From Coriobacteriaceae bacterium AM113-163 (lineage in GTDB: Bacteria; Actinomycetota; Coriobacteriia; Coriobacteriales; Coriobacteriaceae), in assembly GCA_027673765.1 (NCBI GenBank), contig JAQDWB010000014.1:1-58491 (forward strand): a DNA stretch of 58,491 bases, given 5' to 3'. Below, in pieces: positions 1-6,814 of the stretch; position 1 is the stretch's first letter; each line of letters begins with the position of its first letter. Both the position numbers and the translations under genes were made by a program. Below the pieces are notes generated by a model, which had not been told where the DNA came from, did not search any database, and was given only the letters and a program-made list of their open reading frames with translations.

Positions 1-772
1 CGCCCGGGAGCCTGAACTCGGTGATGTCGGTGAGCCACAGCCGGTTGGGCTCGTCGGCGTGGAAATTCCTGTTCACGAGGTTCTCCGGCGCCTTGGAGAC
101 CTCGCCGGCGTAGGAGCTGTAGCCCCGGGCGCGCCTCTTGTTGTAGACGACCTCGAGGCCCTCCTCGCGCATCACGCGGGCCACGCGCTTCTCGCTGGCG
201 CGGACGCCCTCGCGGCGCAGGCGCGCCCAGACGGTGCGGTACCCCCAGCACCCCGAGCCCTCGCGGAAGATGCGCACCACGCGGTCGCGTATGTCGGCGT
301 CGCGGTCGCGCGGCGCGGCGACGCGGGGCCTCCAGTACTCATAGGAGCTCTTCGATATCCTCAAGAAACCTGTGATCGAGCGGAGGGGCAGGGCGGTCGC
401 CCGCCTCAATCTCTCGCCGAGCTCGCACTTGCTCCTGTTCGAGATCGAAGCCGGGTCCCACCCTTCCGCTTTTAGGTCGGCCAACACCGCCCTGAGCAGC
501 AGGTTCTCTATCTGGTCCTCGTTGAGCCCGGCGAGCGGGCCGGTCGCGGGCGGGGCGTAGATCGACTTGTCGGGGCCCAAGCTGGCCTCCTTCCGTGGCG
601 GTTTCCTCGCCACGATTCTACAGCGCGCCCCGGTGTAGCTGTGCGGGAGGTGCCCCGTCGCCCACTTCTTGGCCGCGCCCACCGAGACCCCCGCGAACTC
701 CGCGGCGGCGGTGGGGCCCATGCCGTCCTCCGTCGCCAGGAGGAAGAGCTCGGCCTTCGCCCTGCTGTACAT
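1..772 (-). CDS. IS3-family transposase, 3' end outside the window
   Basis: The minus strand reads without interruption from an ATG at 772 to the window edge, about 257 codons. The ATG follows a GGAGG at good spacing. The first ~60 residues form a helix-turn-helix-like unit (AAAEFAGVSVGAAKKWATG), the OrfA-type DNA-binding part. The middle has the OrfB-type segment with GCWGYRTVWARLRREG and an arginine-rich stretch. The last visible residues, LWLTDITEF, are the start of the DDE integrase core, whose first Asp is the D of TDIT. The remaining catalytic D and E lie beyond position 1. OrfA-like and OrfB-like parts are in one frame here, whereas many IS3 members need a -1 frameshift between them. 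The protein would cut and join DNA at the element ends. Whether it is intact cannot be judged. Confidence 0.88.
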   Translation of the reverse strand, partial: MYSRAKAELFLLATEDGMGPTAAAEFAGVSVGAAKKWATGHLPHSYTGARCRIVARKPPRKEASLGPDKSIYAPPATGPLAGLNEDQIENLLLRAVLADLKAEGWDPASISNRSKCELGERLRRATALPLRSITGFLRISKSSYEYWRPRVAAPRDRDADIRDRVVRIFREGSGCWGYRTVWARLRREGVRASEKRVARVMREEGLEVVYNKRRARGYSSYAGEVSKAPENLVNRNFHADEPNRLWLTDITEFRLPG

Positions 773-828
773 GCGAACCTCCAGTCCGGACCGCCCCGCG
801 GTCCAACTTTCTGTCCGCACCCCCAACA
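1..828 (-). mobile_element. IS3-family insertion sequence, truncated by window edge
   Basis: The transposase gene is preceded on the minus strand by a sequence that could be the terminal inverted repeat, at about 801-828, beginning TGTTGGGGGTGCGGACAG when read from outside inwards and ending in CA on the plus strand at 827-828. The boundary is inferred because position 829 starts a recognisable arm of another repeat family (829-848). A short inverted repeat GGACCGC/GCGGTCC lies just inside at 788-804. The opposite end of the element is outside the window, so target duplication cannot be checked. Confidence 0.65.
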
Positions 829-848
829 GGAACTATTTCACCGCAACT
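829..848. repeat. Half of an AGTTGCGGTGA hairpin, disrupted by the IS
   Basis: The 20 bases here match the right arm at 25836-25855 with a single difference and share AGTTGCGGTGA (reverse complement) with 18247-18317. No left arm is present in the adjacent visible sequence because the IS begins immediately before it. The simplest reading is that the IS3 element inserted into the loop or arm of this hairpin. Confidence 0.65.
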
Positions 849-940
849 GCGTTTTGGGCGGAGATGCGCAACAGAATCGGTGTTTTTGCATAGATACGCC
901 TGTATTTTGTTTAGAGACACCTTAAACGCGACTGAATGTC

Positions 941-969
941 TTCGGTAAGAAATGCCTGCTCGGTATTAT
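941..969 (+). promoter_or_regulatory. Possible promoter of the serine hydrolase gene
   Basis: TTCGGT at 941-946 and TATTAT at 964-969 are separated by 17 bp and lie about 38 bp before the GTG start at 1007. The -35 is imperfect. Confidence 0.4.
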
Positions 970-1006
970 GCTGCTCGTATATGAATGGTAGCAGTCAGGA
1001 GACCAC

Positions 1007-2125
1007 GTGCGAAAGGGCGCATCGCGGGACGAGTATGTGCCGCAACATGGCAGCAGATATGAGACGAAGGGCACGTCTTCGCGTGGCCTTGCAGACGCTC
1101 GCATCCGCGGGGTGAAGATTGCCGCCATTGGGATGCTAACGTTGGCGGTTATTATCCTCGGAATTACCGCCAAAACCTACGCGTCGGAGCGAATGGCGCA
1201 CCCAGATGCGTCAACGGTACAGATGCAAAACAAAAAGGTCTCTGAATCTAAAGCCACCGCAAGTCAAACCCTGTCGACAGCGAGCCTCAAGATGAGGCTT
1301 TCGAAGGCGGACTTTAACGATATTCCCTCAGGCGATACCGTGCAGACCTTCTCACTGGCTGAAGACCAGATCCCCGCCCTGGAGGATGAGAGCCTCGCCG
1401 CGCTCCAAGATGCCCTTGATCAGGCCCAGGAATTGGGCGATGTGGGCGTGGTGTTTTACGATCTGTCGAGCGGCAAGGGCGTGACGTATAACGCGGACGC
1501 CGAGGTGTACGGTGCGAGCAGTTATAAGGCGCTCTATGTACTCTACATCTGCGAGTCGCTGGTCGAGACGGGCCAGGTCTCACTCGATGATTCTCTTGGC
1601 ACCTATGGTGGCTACAACATGGGCTGGCAGACGGTGCGCGACCTGATCGAGGCCGCGGTCGTTAATTCGGACAACGATTCGTTTATTGCGTTACGCGCGG
1701 CGTTTGACCGTGTCGGTTACGAGAATTGGATTGTCAGTCTTGGCATCGATTGCGATACCGCGCTCGATCCGATGAGTGATTTTCCCACCTATTGCCCGCG
1801 CACCTCAGCCAAGCTGTGGCACGAGATGAGCGAGTATTTGAGCTGCGATACCGAAACATCGCAATGGCTGTCGGGCCTTCTGGCCTCCACGACCCGATCG
1901 TTTATCCGTGACGGCATTGCGGACGAGCAGGTTCTGGTGCTCAACAAGGCTGGTTGGATCAGCGAGGCAGGTTGCAACGCGACGTGCGATGCGGGTCTCA
2001 TCGATGTCAACGGCGACACTTACGTTATGAGCATCATGACATCGATGCCATGGAGTGACCATTCGAGTGAGGTTGTAGCCGCCATTGCCAGAGCCCTCTA
2101 CGATACGCGTGCCGCGCTGGTCTAA
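1007..2125 (+). CDS. Membrane-anchored class A beta-lactamase-like serine hydrolase
   Basis: A 372-residue protein starting at GTG 1007, chosen for the AGGAG six bases upstream. An N-terminal cytoplasmic stretch is followed by one membrane segment around residues 36-56 (AAIGMLTLAVIILGITA), so the C-terminal domain should face outward. That domain has the order of motifs of penicillin-recognising serine enzymes: S-x-x-K (SSYK, near residue 170), an SDN triad near 220, and a KAG in the place of KTG near 312. Residues 60-120 look like a linker. Family knowledge says such proteins are beta-lactamases, transpeptidases or non-lactamase esterases. The KAG and the low-similarity context make resistance uncertain. 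It is monocistronic or loosely linked to the nucleosidase gene that follows. Confidence 0.8.
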   Translation: MRKGASRDEYVPQHGSRYETKGTSSRGLADARIRGVKIAAIGMLTLAVIILGITAKTYASERMAHPDASTVQMQNKKVSESKATASQTLSTASLKMRLSKADFNDIPSGDTVQTFSLAEDQIPALEDESLAALQDALDQAQELGDVGVVFYDLSSGKGVTYNADAEVYGASSYKALYVLYICESLVETGQVSLDDSLGTYGGYNMGWQTVRDLIEAAVVNSDNDSFIALRAAFDRVGYENWIVSLGIDCDTALDPMSDFPTYCPRTSAKLWHEMSEYLSCDTETSQWLSGLLASTTRSFIRDGIADEQVLVLNKAGWISEAGCNATCDAGLIDVNGDTYVMSIMTSMPWSDHSSEVVAAIARALYDTRAALV

Positions 2126-2203
2126 CGGCTTCGTATTGCGCGGATGAGCCAAAATGCTGGTACCATACCGTGGATAAGCAGTTTCACAGGTTTGGGGGAT
2201 GGT

Positions 2204-2941
2204 GTGCCTACCATCGCAATCATCGGTGCGCTCGAAAAAGAGGTTGCGCAGATTAAAGAAGAACTGAACGGCGCTCACATGTCGCAAGAGGCGGGCTTGA
2301 CCGTTGTAAGCGGTGAGCTTGACGGTTTGACCGTGGTCGCAACGACGGCAGGTATGGGTACCGTTAATGCCGCTGCCGCAACGCAGCATCTCATCAGCAA
2401 ATATGCTCCGCAGGCCGTTGTGTTCTCGGGCATTGCGGGCGGCCTGAACCCCAAGCTCCACATCAACGACGTGGTTATAGGCGGGTGTCTGCGCTACCTG
2501 GATACCGATACGGCGCTCATCGCCGAGTCGGCGCCGGAGCTTGAGGAATTTGCCTCGACACCGGCTCTGGTTGGTATTGCAACCGCCGTGCTTGTCGAGC
2601 ATGGGTTTGTGGACGCATTGTTGGATGCGGAAGTTGCGGAGAAAGACCCCAAACAGTTCCTGAACGGCACCATCGCTACGGGCGACCGCTTTGTGACGGG
2701 TGATGCCATGCGCACTGCCGCCATCGAGGCGACGCATGCCGATTGTGTCGAGATGGAAGGTGCGGCAATCGCGCATATTGCAGCCAAGAACGGTGTCGAT
2801 TGTCTGGTGCTGCGTGCTATCAGCGATAATTGTGATGAAGCGTATGACGCGTTTTGCGAGCGCGAGTTCGATCTGGACGAGTATGCCCGCACGGCGAGTG
2901 ACATTACGCTCGATATCGTCCGCCGCATTGCCGCTGCGTAA
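2204..2941 (+). CDS. mtnN: 5'-methylthioadenosine/S-adenosylhomocysteine nucleosidase
   Basis: Cleaves MTA and SAH to adenine plus the thioribose or ribosylhomocysteine, feeding methionine salvage and AI-2 precursor formation in the cytosol. The protein has the family opening IAIIGALEKEV, the glycine-rich VFSGIAGGLNP, the substrate-binding VEMEGAAIAHIA and the SDNCDEA segment containing the catalytic Asp. I place the start at GTG 2204 (245 aa) because a GGGGG lies five bases upstream and family members begin directly at the IGALEKE strand. An in-frame ATG at 2144 would add 20 residues with no good ribosome site. Family length is about 230-240. Confidence 0.9.
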   Translation: MPTIAIIGALEKEVAQIKEELNGAHMSQEAGLTVVSGELDGLTVVATTAGMGTVNAAAATQHLISKYAPQAVVFSGIAGGLNPKLHINDVVIGGCLRYLDTDTALIAESAPELEEFASTPALVGIATAVLVEHGFVDALLDAEVAEKDPKQFLNGTIATGDRFVTGDAMRTAAIEATHADCVEMEGAAIAHIAAKNGVDCLVLRAISDNCDEAYDAFCEREFDLDEYARTASDITLDIVRRIAAA

Positions 2942-2983
2942 TCGTGCATCCATATTGTAAGAACCTACGACCAAGGAGTATCC

Positions 2984-3574
2984 ATGGCCGATTCCATTAA
3001 CTATCAGCTTGCCAAGTTCGTCGCCAGCTATGGCAAGGTTTCGCAGATTCCCGAGTCCACCTGTCCCGAGGTGAGCTTTGTGGGCCGCTCCAACGTGGGC
3101 AAGTCGTCGATTATGAACAAGCTCTTTGGCCGCAAGAACCTGGTCAAGGTTTCGAGTACGCCGGGCAAGACGAGCAACATCAACTTCTTCGAAGCCGATG
3201 ACGTGCACTTTGTCGACCTGCCGGGCTACGGTTTTGCCCGTCGCTCCAAGGCCGAGCGCGACCGCTGGGCCGAGCTTATCGGCGACTTTTTCGACTCCGA
3301 GCGCAGCTTTAACTTGGTCGTCTCGCTGGTGGACATTCGTCACGACCCCAGCAAGCTCGACCACGACATGATTGACTACCTACAGGGCAACGAGTTCAAC
3401 TTTATCGTCTGCCTCACCAAGGCTGACAAGCTCAGCCGCACCCAGCAGGCCCGTCAGGCAGCGGCCATCAAGAAGCAGCTCAACGTCCCGGCCGAGAACG
3501 TGATCATCACAAGCTCCCAGACCGGCACCGGCATCGACGAACTCAAGCGCCGCATCGCCGAGGCCTGCCTCTAA
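2984..3574 (+). CDS. engB: Ribosome biogenesis GTP-binding protein EngB (YsxC/YihA)
   Basis: An essential circularly ordinary TRAFAC GTPase that acts in late assembly of the 50S subunit. The 196 residues show G1 GRSNVGKSS at 34-42, the G2 region STPGKT, G3 DLPGYGFA, and G4 TKADK. The length matches the family. AAGGAG sits six bases before ATG 2984. It follows mtnN by 42 bp and may be cotranscribed. Confidence 0.95.
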   Translation: MADSINYQLAKFVASYGKVSQIPESTCPEVSFVGRSNVGKSSIMNKLFGRKNLVKVSSTPGKTSNINFFEADDVHFVDLPGYGFARRSKAERDRWAELIGDFFDSERSFNLVVSLVDIRHDPSKLDHDMIDYLQGNEFNFIVCLTKADKLSRTQQARQAAAIKKQLNVPAENVIITSSQTGTGIDELKRRIAEACL

Positions 3575-3607
3575 TCAGGCTTTAGCTCACCAAAAGCTCC
3601 TATCTAT

Positions 3608-3650
3608 ATCACCTCAGTGATAGTTATTGGTAAACTATCACTGAGGTGAT
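3608..3650. promoter_or_regulatory. Double palindromic operator
   Basis: A 17-bp arm at 3608-3624 is repeated inverted without mismatch at 3634-3650, with a 9-bp centre. Each arm itself contains the palindrome TATCAC-CTCA-GTGATA, so the site presents two dyads. It overlaps the start region of the following small ORF and lies where an autoregulatory HTH protein would bind. Confidence 0.7.
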
Positions 3651-3786
3651 GTCAATTGGTTCCGAGTATTATCCCAGGCGTTTTGAGCGAGAGCAGAACG
3701 CGCGGCGTAAGTACTTGGACACCATAAACGGGTTCGACCCTGAGGGTGTCTACATTAAGGATTTAATGGCGGGGAAGGTTGATTAA
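3649..3786 (+). CDS. Small 45-aa protein, first gene of a two-gene HTH unit
   Basis: ATG 3649 to TAA 3786; the stop is immediately followed by the ATG of the HTH gene (TAAATGA), which argues for translation coupling. The sequence is charged and ends FDPEGVYIKDLMAGKVD. There is a GAGG only two bases before the ATG, so the ribosome site is poor. It is too short to be a complete toxin of a known family. It could be a C-terminal remnant of a DUF3990-type toxin, from memory of their endings only, or a genuine small partner protein. Codon use is compatible with coding. Confidence 0.5.
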   Translation: MSIGSEYYPRRFEREQNARRKYLDTINGFDPEGVYIKDLMAGKVD

Positions 3787-4485
3787 ATGATCCCAGAGTT
3801 AATGGATTGTGGGCCGAGTAGGACATATCCCGTCTGTTATCTCGAGGACGCAATGAACAACCTTGGCGACTGCTTTGACTACGCCGTAAACGACTATGGA
3901 GCAGAAGGATCCGAAGTCGCTGAACTCTTTTGTTTGAGCGGCGTGGCTCGTGAGTTTGAACGTGGAAACGCATGGGTCGTATCGGGAAAATCGGGCGTTG
4001 AGCTATTCGCGCTTATTGCCGAAAGGTCTGGCTACCAGGCGGGGTCGATGCCAGATCGGACCTATCGATTTGAGAAGACACCGGAATACTGGACGGGCTG
4101 GATATTGGCGTATCTGCAGTGGCGTCTAGGGGTTTCTTTTGAAGACCTGTTGCATGTCGTTCCGTTTGATGTGCTGCGCAGCCTGTACTACCCCTGGCAC
4201 GAAGCCTCGGAAGAACGCGTAGCGCGTCTTGTTTGCGATATGGCGAAGAAAACACCTCGTCAAACCAAACTGGCGCTAGCAAGAAAGAGGCTCAAGAAAA
4301 CCCAGCAAGACTTGGCATACGAATCGGGCGTATCGCTCCGCTCGATCCAAATGTACGAACAACGCCAGAGAAGCATCAACGAAGCATCGGTAACAACCGT
4401 AAGGGATATGGCGAAAGCCCTACACTGCAACATCGAAGACCTCCTAGAGCCAGTCTTCGAATACAAAGAAACCAGCGCAGCCTAA
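3787..4485 (+). CDS. HTH (XRE) protein with antitoxin-like N-terminal domain
   Basis: A 232-residue protein. Residues ~155-220 are a canonical XRE helix-turn-helix (RLKKTQQDLAYESGVSLRSI followed by RSINEASVTTVRDMAKAL). The N-terminal ~150 residues (YPVCYLEDAMNNLGDCFDYA, a WVVSGKSG segment, a tryptophan-rich WTGWILAYLQWRLG) resemble the N-terminal part often seen fused to XRE domains next to DUF3990/DUF3791 toxins. I infer an antitoxin-type repressor that binds the double palindrome at 3608-3650. No complete toxin gene is present, so the module may be decayed. Confidence 0.7.
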   Translation: MIPELMDCGPSRTYPVCYLEDAMNNLGDCFDYAVNDYGAEGSEVAELFCLSGVAREFERGNAWVVSGKSGVELFALIAERSGYQAGSMPDRTYRFEKTPEYWTGWILAYLQWRLGVSFEDLLHVVPFDVLRSLYYPWHEASEERVARLVCDMAKKTPRQTKLALARKRLKKTQQDLAYESGVSLRSIQMYEQRQRSINEASVTTVRDMAKALHCNIEDLLEPVFEYKETSAA

Positions 4486-4634
4486 CCCAATATATTGCCA
4501 AGGTTTGTATCTAGTAAGCGCTCCTTACCAGCAAGAGTCCCTACCAATAGAAAGCGGTTTAAAGGGCCGAAATCGTATGAATGGCATTGCGACTTCCAAA
4601 TGGGCTGACTGCTGCTTGAAAAGCTATAGAAATA

Positions 4635-4654
4635 GGGGCCGACTTAACGGCCCC
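4635..4654 (-). terminator. Hairpin downstream of the small membrane peptide gene
   Basis: GGGGCC-GACTTAAC-GGCCCC forms a 6-bp G:C stem 35 nt downstream of the minus-strand stop at 4689. On the minus strand it is followed by TATTTCTAT, a moderate U-tract. The 4486-4634 stretch on its other side holds no credible gene. Confidence 0.5.
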
Positions 4655-4688
4655 AAGCATCGCATAAATGATGTATACGTTTTATCAA

Positions 4689-4793
4689 CTATTTCTTGTT
4701 TTTAAACCATTTGCAGATACGCCAAATAACCACTCCGATGAGAATCAAAACGAGAGCGATTGTAATGTCTGAGTGTGCAGGAATAGGGGTCAT
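4689..4793 (-). CDS. 34-aa single-pass membrane peptide
   Basis: ATG 4793 to TAG 4689 encodes MTPIPAHSDITIALVLILIG continuing into one strongly hydrophobic helix (about residues 11-26) and a basic tail WRICKWFKNKK, the positive-inside pattern for an N-out helix. TGAGG lies seven bases before the ATG. It begins 25 bp after the stop of the secreted-protein pseudogene and is probably cotranscribed with it. Length is below usual gene-calling cut-offs. Function unknown. Confidence 0.6.
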   Translation of the reverse strand: MTPIPAHSDITIALVLILIGVVIWRICKWFKNKK

Positions 4794-4817
4794 CGAACTT
4801 CCTCAATTGATGTGAGT

Positions 4818-5332
4818 CTAGTTTGCATAGGTGTGGAGCGTGCTGCCTTCCATGGTTGCTTGCAACACGGCGATACCGGACGCCATCCCCATCGATTCAT
4901 AGTTGAGTCGATATGTCGCCTGTTTCGAGTTCCATATAAAGGACTCGTTTGTTACCGTACAGCCGATAGTCGTATAGTTTTGTCCCCAAGCGCTGGTAAT
5001 GAGCGAGTTCGCAATCTTGATCTTGAATTCGCGATAAATAAAAGGACTGTTGTAATAGATAGTCCAAGTTCCAGAAGCATTGTTGTAGTAACTGTCCCAT
5101 ATCAGGCTGGGCTCATTGGTTTTTTAATTCCTATTACTGCAACGGTCCCATCCTTAAGCTTGATTTGATGAGACTGCTCGGGACCTTTCGTTAAATCAAA
5201 ATCTTGGGTTGCGCCAGAAATTGCGACAGCATCGCTTTCTGCAGCATAAGCAGTCGAAGGGCTAAACGAGAAACATATCGGTAATATCAAAAGTATCGAG
5301 AGGAAAAACGAAGCTTTGAGTGTGCGTAACAC
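4818..5332 (-). pseudogene. Secreted DUF5626-like protein, frameshifted at a homopolymer
   Basis: The minus strand starts with GTG 5332 after a GGAGG and encodes a signal peptide (TLKASFFLSILLILPICFSF, then an AYA-AE cleavage-like site) and FDLTKG, resembling DUF5626 proteins. The frame ends at a TGA at about 5102. In the -1 frame the reading continues smoothly (TNEPSLIWDSYYNNASGTWT ... MASGIAVLQATMEGSTLHTY) to a TAG at 4818. The two frames meet at a run of six A on the minus strand (T6 at 5120-5125). Seven As would give one ~170-residue secreted protein. The ATG at 5347 is less likely as start because the ribosome site lies inside it. Could be a natural null, phase variation or a sequencing error. 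Confidence 0.65.
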
Positions 5333-5479
5333 TTTGACCACCTCCATACTGCGATGCCTAGTTAAATAGTAGCATAGATAAACAGTTTATTATGTAACCT
5401 AAAAAGCCCCTATCTGCCCAGCGCCCCTTCAAAGCGTGGGTTCCTGTAGACATTCTCAGCAAGGTAAACGCAGGGATGG

Positions 5480-5545
5480 TCGGGGTGTTCCCCTCAAAAT
5501 CATTCCGCAGCGCGAAGGCCCCTCGTCCGTAGCTCCGTAGGAGCA
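5480..5545. repeat. Half-copy of the nested inverted-repeat family
   Basis: CTCAAAATCATTCCGCAGCG followed by GAAGGCCCC resembles the left half of the element at 19530-19650 (AAATCTTTCCGCAGGACGGA). No matching right half follows, so this is probably a deletion remnant adjacent to the complete element at 5590-5706. The rest of 5333-5589 shows no gene. Confidence 0.4.
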
Positions 5546-5589
5546 CAAGATTAAATCAGCGAATGCGATTATCCTGACGAGGCCGCGCA

Positions 5590-5706
5590 GGTCCCCTTGG
5601 GGCTTCCCCTGAAAACAATCCGCAGATCGAATTGCCCCGTCGCGCGAAGCGCACGACGGGGCAATTCATGATCGAGGACGTTTTCAGGGGAAGCCCCAAG
5701 GGGACC
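5590..5706 (-). repeat. Nested inverted repeat A, 27-bp arms, 3' of thrB
   Basis: Arms at 5590-5616 and 5680-5706 are perfect 27-bp inverted copies. Inside is a second hairpin at 5629-5667 (GAATTGCCCCGTCG stem with a GCGAAGCG loop). Read from thrB, the joints are GTCCTCGATCATG and CTGCGGA, the same as in elements at 11038-11167 and 19530-19650 although all stems differ. The near arm begins 23 nt after the thrB stop, so the element would be the 3' end of the thrB transcript. It may terminate or stabilise it. Confidence 0.85.
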
Positions 5707-5729
5707 GGTGAGAGCAATGAAGCAGGGCG

Positions 5730-6611
5730 CTACAGGTATTCGATCTGGGCGCCTTCCGTGTCGCACGTCAGAATATGCGTGTCACACTTGGGGAACTGCT
5801 CACGCAGCTTGACCTGCAGGAACTTTGCCACGATGGTGTCATCAGTTACGGCCATGAGGGTCGAGCCGGAGCCACTGATCCAGATGGTCTTGGCGCCGCC
5901 GTTAAGGCAGGTGTCGCGCACGGCGTTGTAGTCGGGGATGAGGCGGCGGCGATAGGGCTCCTGGATGCGGTCGTCATTAGCGGCGGCAATCAGGTCTAGG
6001 TCACCAGTCTCCAAACCGCGCGTCATGCCGGCGATGCGGCCCATTTGCCATACGGCGGTGGAGAGCGGAATCTCCTGCGGCACGACCTTGCGCGCCTCGC
6101 TCGTATGCACCTCGTAGGGCGGAATCACGGTAATAAAACGCAAGCGATCGCTCACCTCGTAGCGCAGGCACTGGGGCAGCGAGTCGGTCGGCGTAAAGGA
6201 GCAGACGGCGCCGCCCAGGATAGCGGGGGCGACGTTATCGGGATGGCCCTCGACCTCGGTGGCGATGCGGACGAGCTCGGCGCGGTCGACGGTGTGGCCT
6301 GTCAGCGCGGCGGCCGCCATGATGCCGGCGACGACGCAGGTGGAGCTGGAACCCAGGCCGCGAGCGACGGGCACGTCGGTCTGAATGTCGATAGCGACGG
6401 GAAAGGCCGGCTCGCTCCAGGCGGCCAGAGCATCGACAAAGCTCACGTAGACCAGGTTGTTCTCGTTTTGGAACTCTTCGGGGCATCCGGTGATGGTGAG
6501 CTTGTCGGCGCGCTCGAAGGTGAAGTGCGAGTAGAGGCTGACGGCCATGCCGAGGGTATCGTAGCCGATGCCTAGGTTGGCGCTCGTTGCTGGGACGGTG
6601 ATTTTGATCAT
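5730..6611 (-). CDS. thrB: Homoserine kinase
   Basis: Phosphorylates L-homoserine to O-phospho-L-homoserine, the substrate of threonine synthase. The 293-residue protein is a GHMP kinase: N-terminal PATSANLGIGYDTLG, the phosphate loop PVARGLGSSSTCVVAG at residues 81-96, and a C-terminal ISGSGSTLMAV motif. Length matches the family. GGAGGA lies six bases before ATG 6611. thrC lies upstream on the same strand, separated by a hairpin terminator and the inverted repeat at 6625-6736, so thrB may be read partly by readthrough or from its own promoter. Confidence 0.95.
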   Translation of the reverse strand: MIKITVPATSANLGIGYDTLGMAVSLYSHFTFERADKLTITGCPEEFQNENNLVYVSFVDALAAWSEPAFPVAIDIQTDVPVARGLGSSSTCVVAGIMAAAALTGHTVDRAELVRIATEVEGHPDNVAPAILGGAVCSFTPTDSLPQCLRYEVSDRLRFITVIPPYEVHTSEARKVVPQEIPLSTAVWQMGRIAGMTRGLETGDLDLIAAANDDRIQEPYRRRLIPDYNAVRDTCLNGGAKTIWISGSGSTLMAVTDDTIVAKFLQVKLREQFPKCDTHILTCDTEGAQIEYL

Positions 6612-6624
6612 GTGAGTCCTCCTG

Positions 6625-6736
6625 GCGTGCCTGGCTGTTTAGTTCGCTGCTCGGGCAGTCCTGCGCAAGACGGAAAGCACATTAAGTGCTTTCCTTTGCG
6701 TGCGGAACTCGCGACGAACTAAACAGCCAGGCACGC
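6625..6736. repeat. Nested inverted repeat D between thrC and thrB
   Basis: Perfect 22-bp arms at 6625-6646 and 6715-6736, with an inner hairpin GGAAAGCAC-ATTAA-GTGCTTTCC at 6672-6694. Joints TTCCGCA and GCAGGAC on the minus strand are near those of the 27-bp-arm family but not identical, so this is a divergent member or a separate family. It fills most of the thrC-thrB gap. Confidence 0.75.
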
Positions 6737-6782
6737 TGTGCGCGTTCGTCATCATCCCGGGGGTTATCTGATGAAAGAAGGT

Positions 6783-6802
6783 GCGCCGGCTTTCGCCGGC
6801 GC
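6783..6802 (-). terminator. Hairpin terminator after thrC
   Basis: GCGCCGGC-TTTC-GCCGGCGC is an 8-bp perfect stem 12 nt past the thrC stop. On the minus strand a short pyrimidine tract (CCTTCTTTC) follows. Termination may be incomplete, which would allow thrB readthrough. Confidence 0.65.
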
Positions 6803-6814
6803 TTAATAAGGGGT

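Noticed and set aside
59..948. Several plus-strand ORFs opposite the transposase gene
   Set aside because: They are high-GC shadows of the minus-strand transposase frame, which has the HTH and TDITEF signatures.
1805..3364. 519-codon minus-strand ORF opposite mtnN and engB
   Set aside because: Composition is an antisense shadow of two well-supported genes; no family motif and no ribosome site.
4505..4705. 66-codon plus-strand ORF after the HTH gene
   Set aside because: No ribosome site, runs through a hairpin terminator and overlaps the membrane peptide gene.
5120..5125. Programmed -1 frameshift at the A6 run
   Set aside because: The zero-frame codons are ATT AAA AAA CCA; a simultaneous -1 slip would place the P-site tRNA on TAA, a mismatch, so a length change of the A-run explains the data better.
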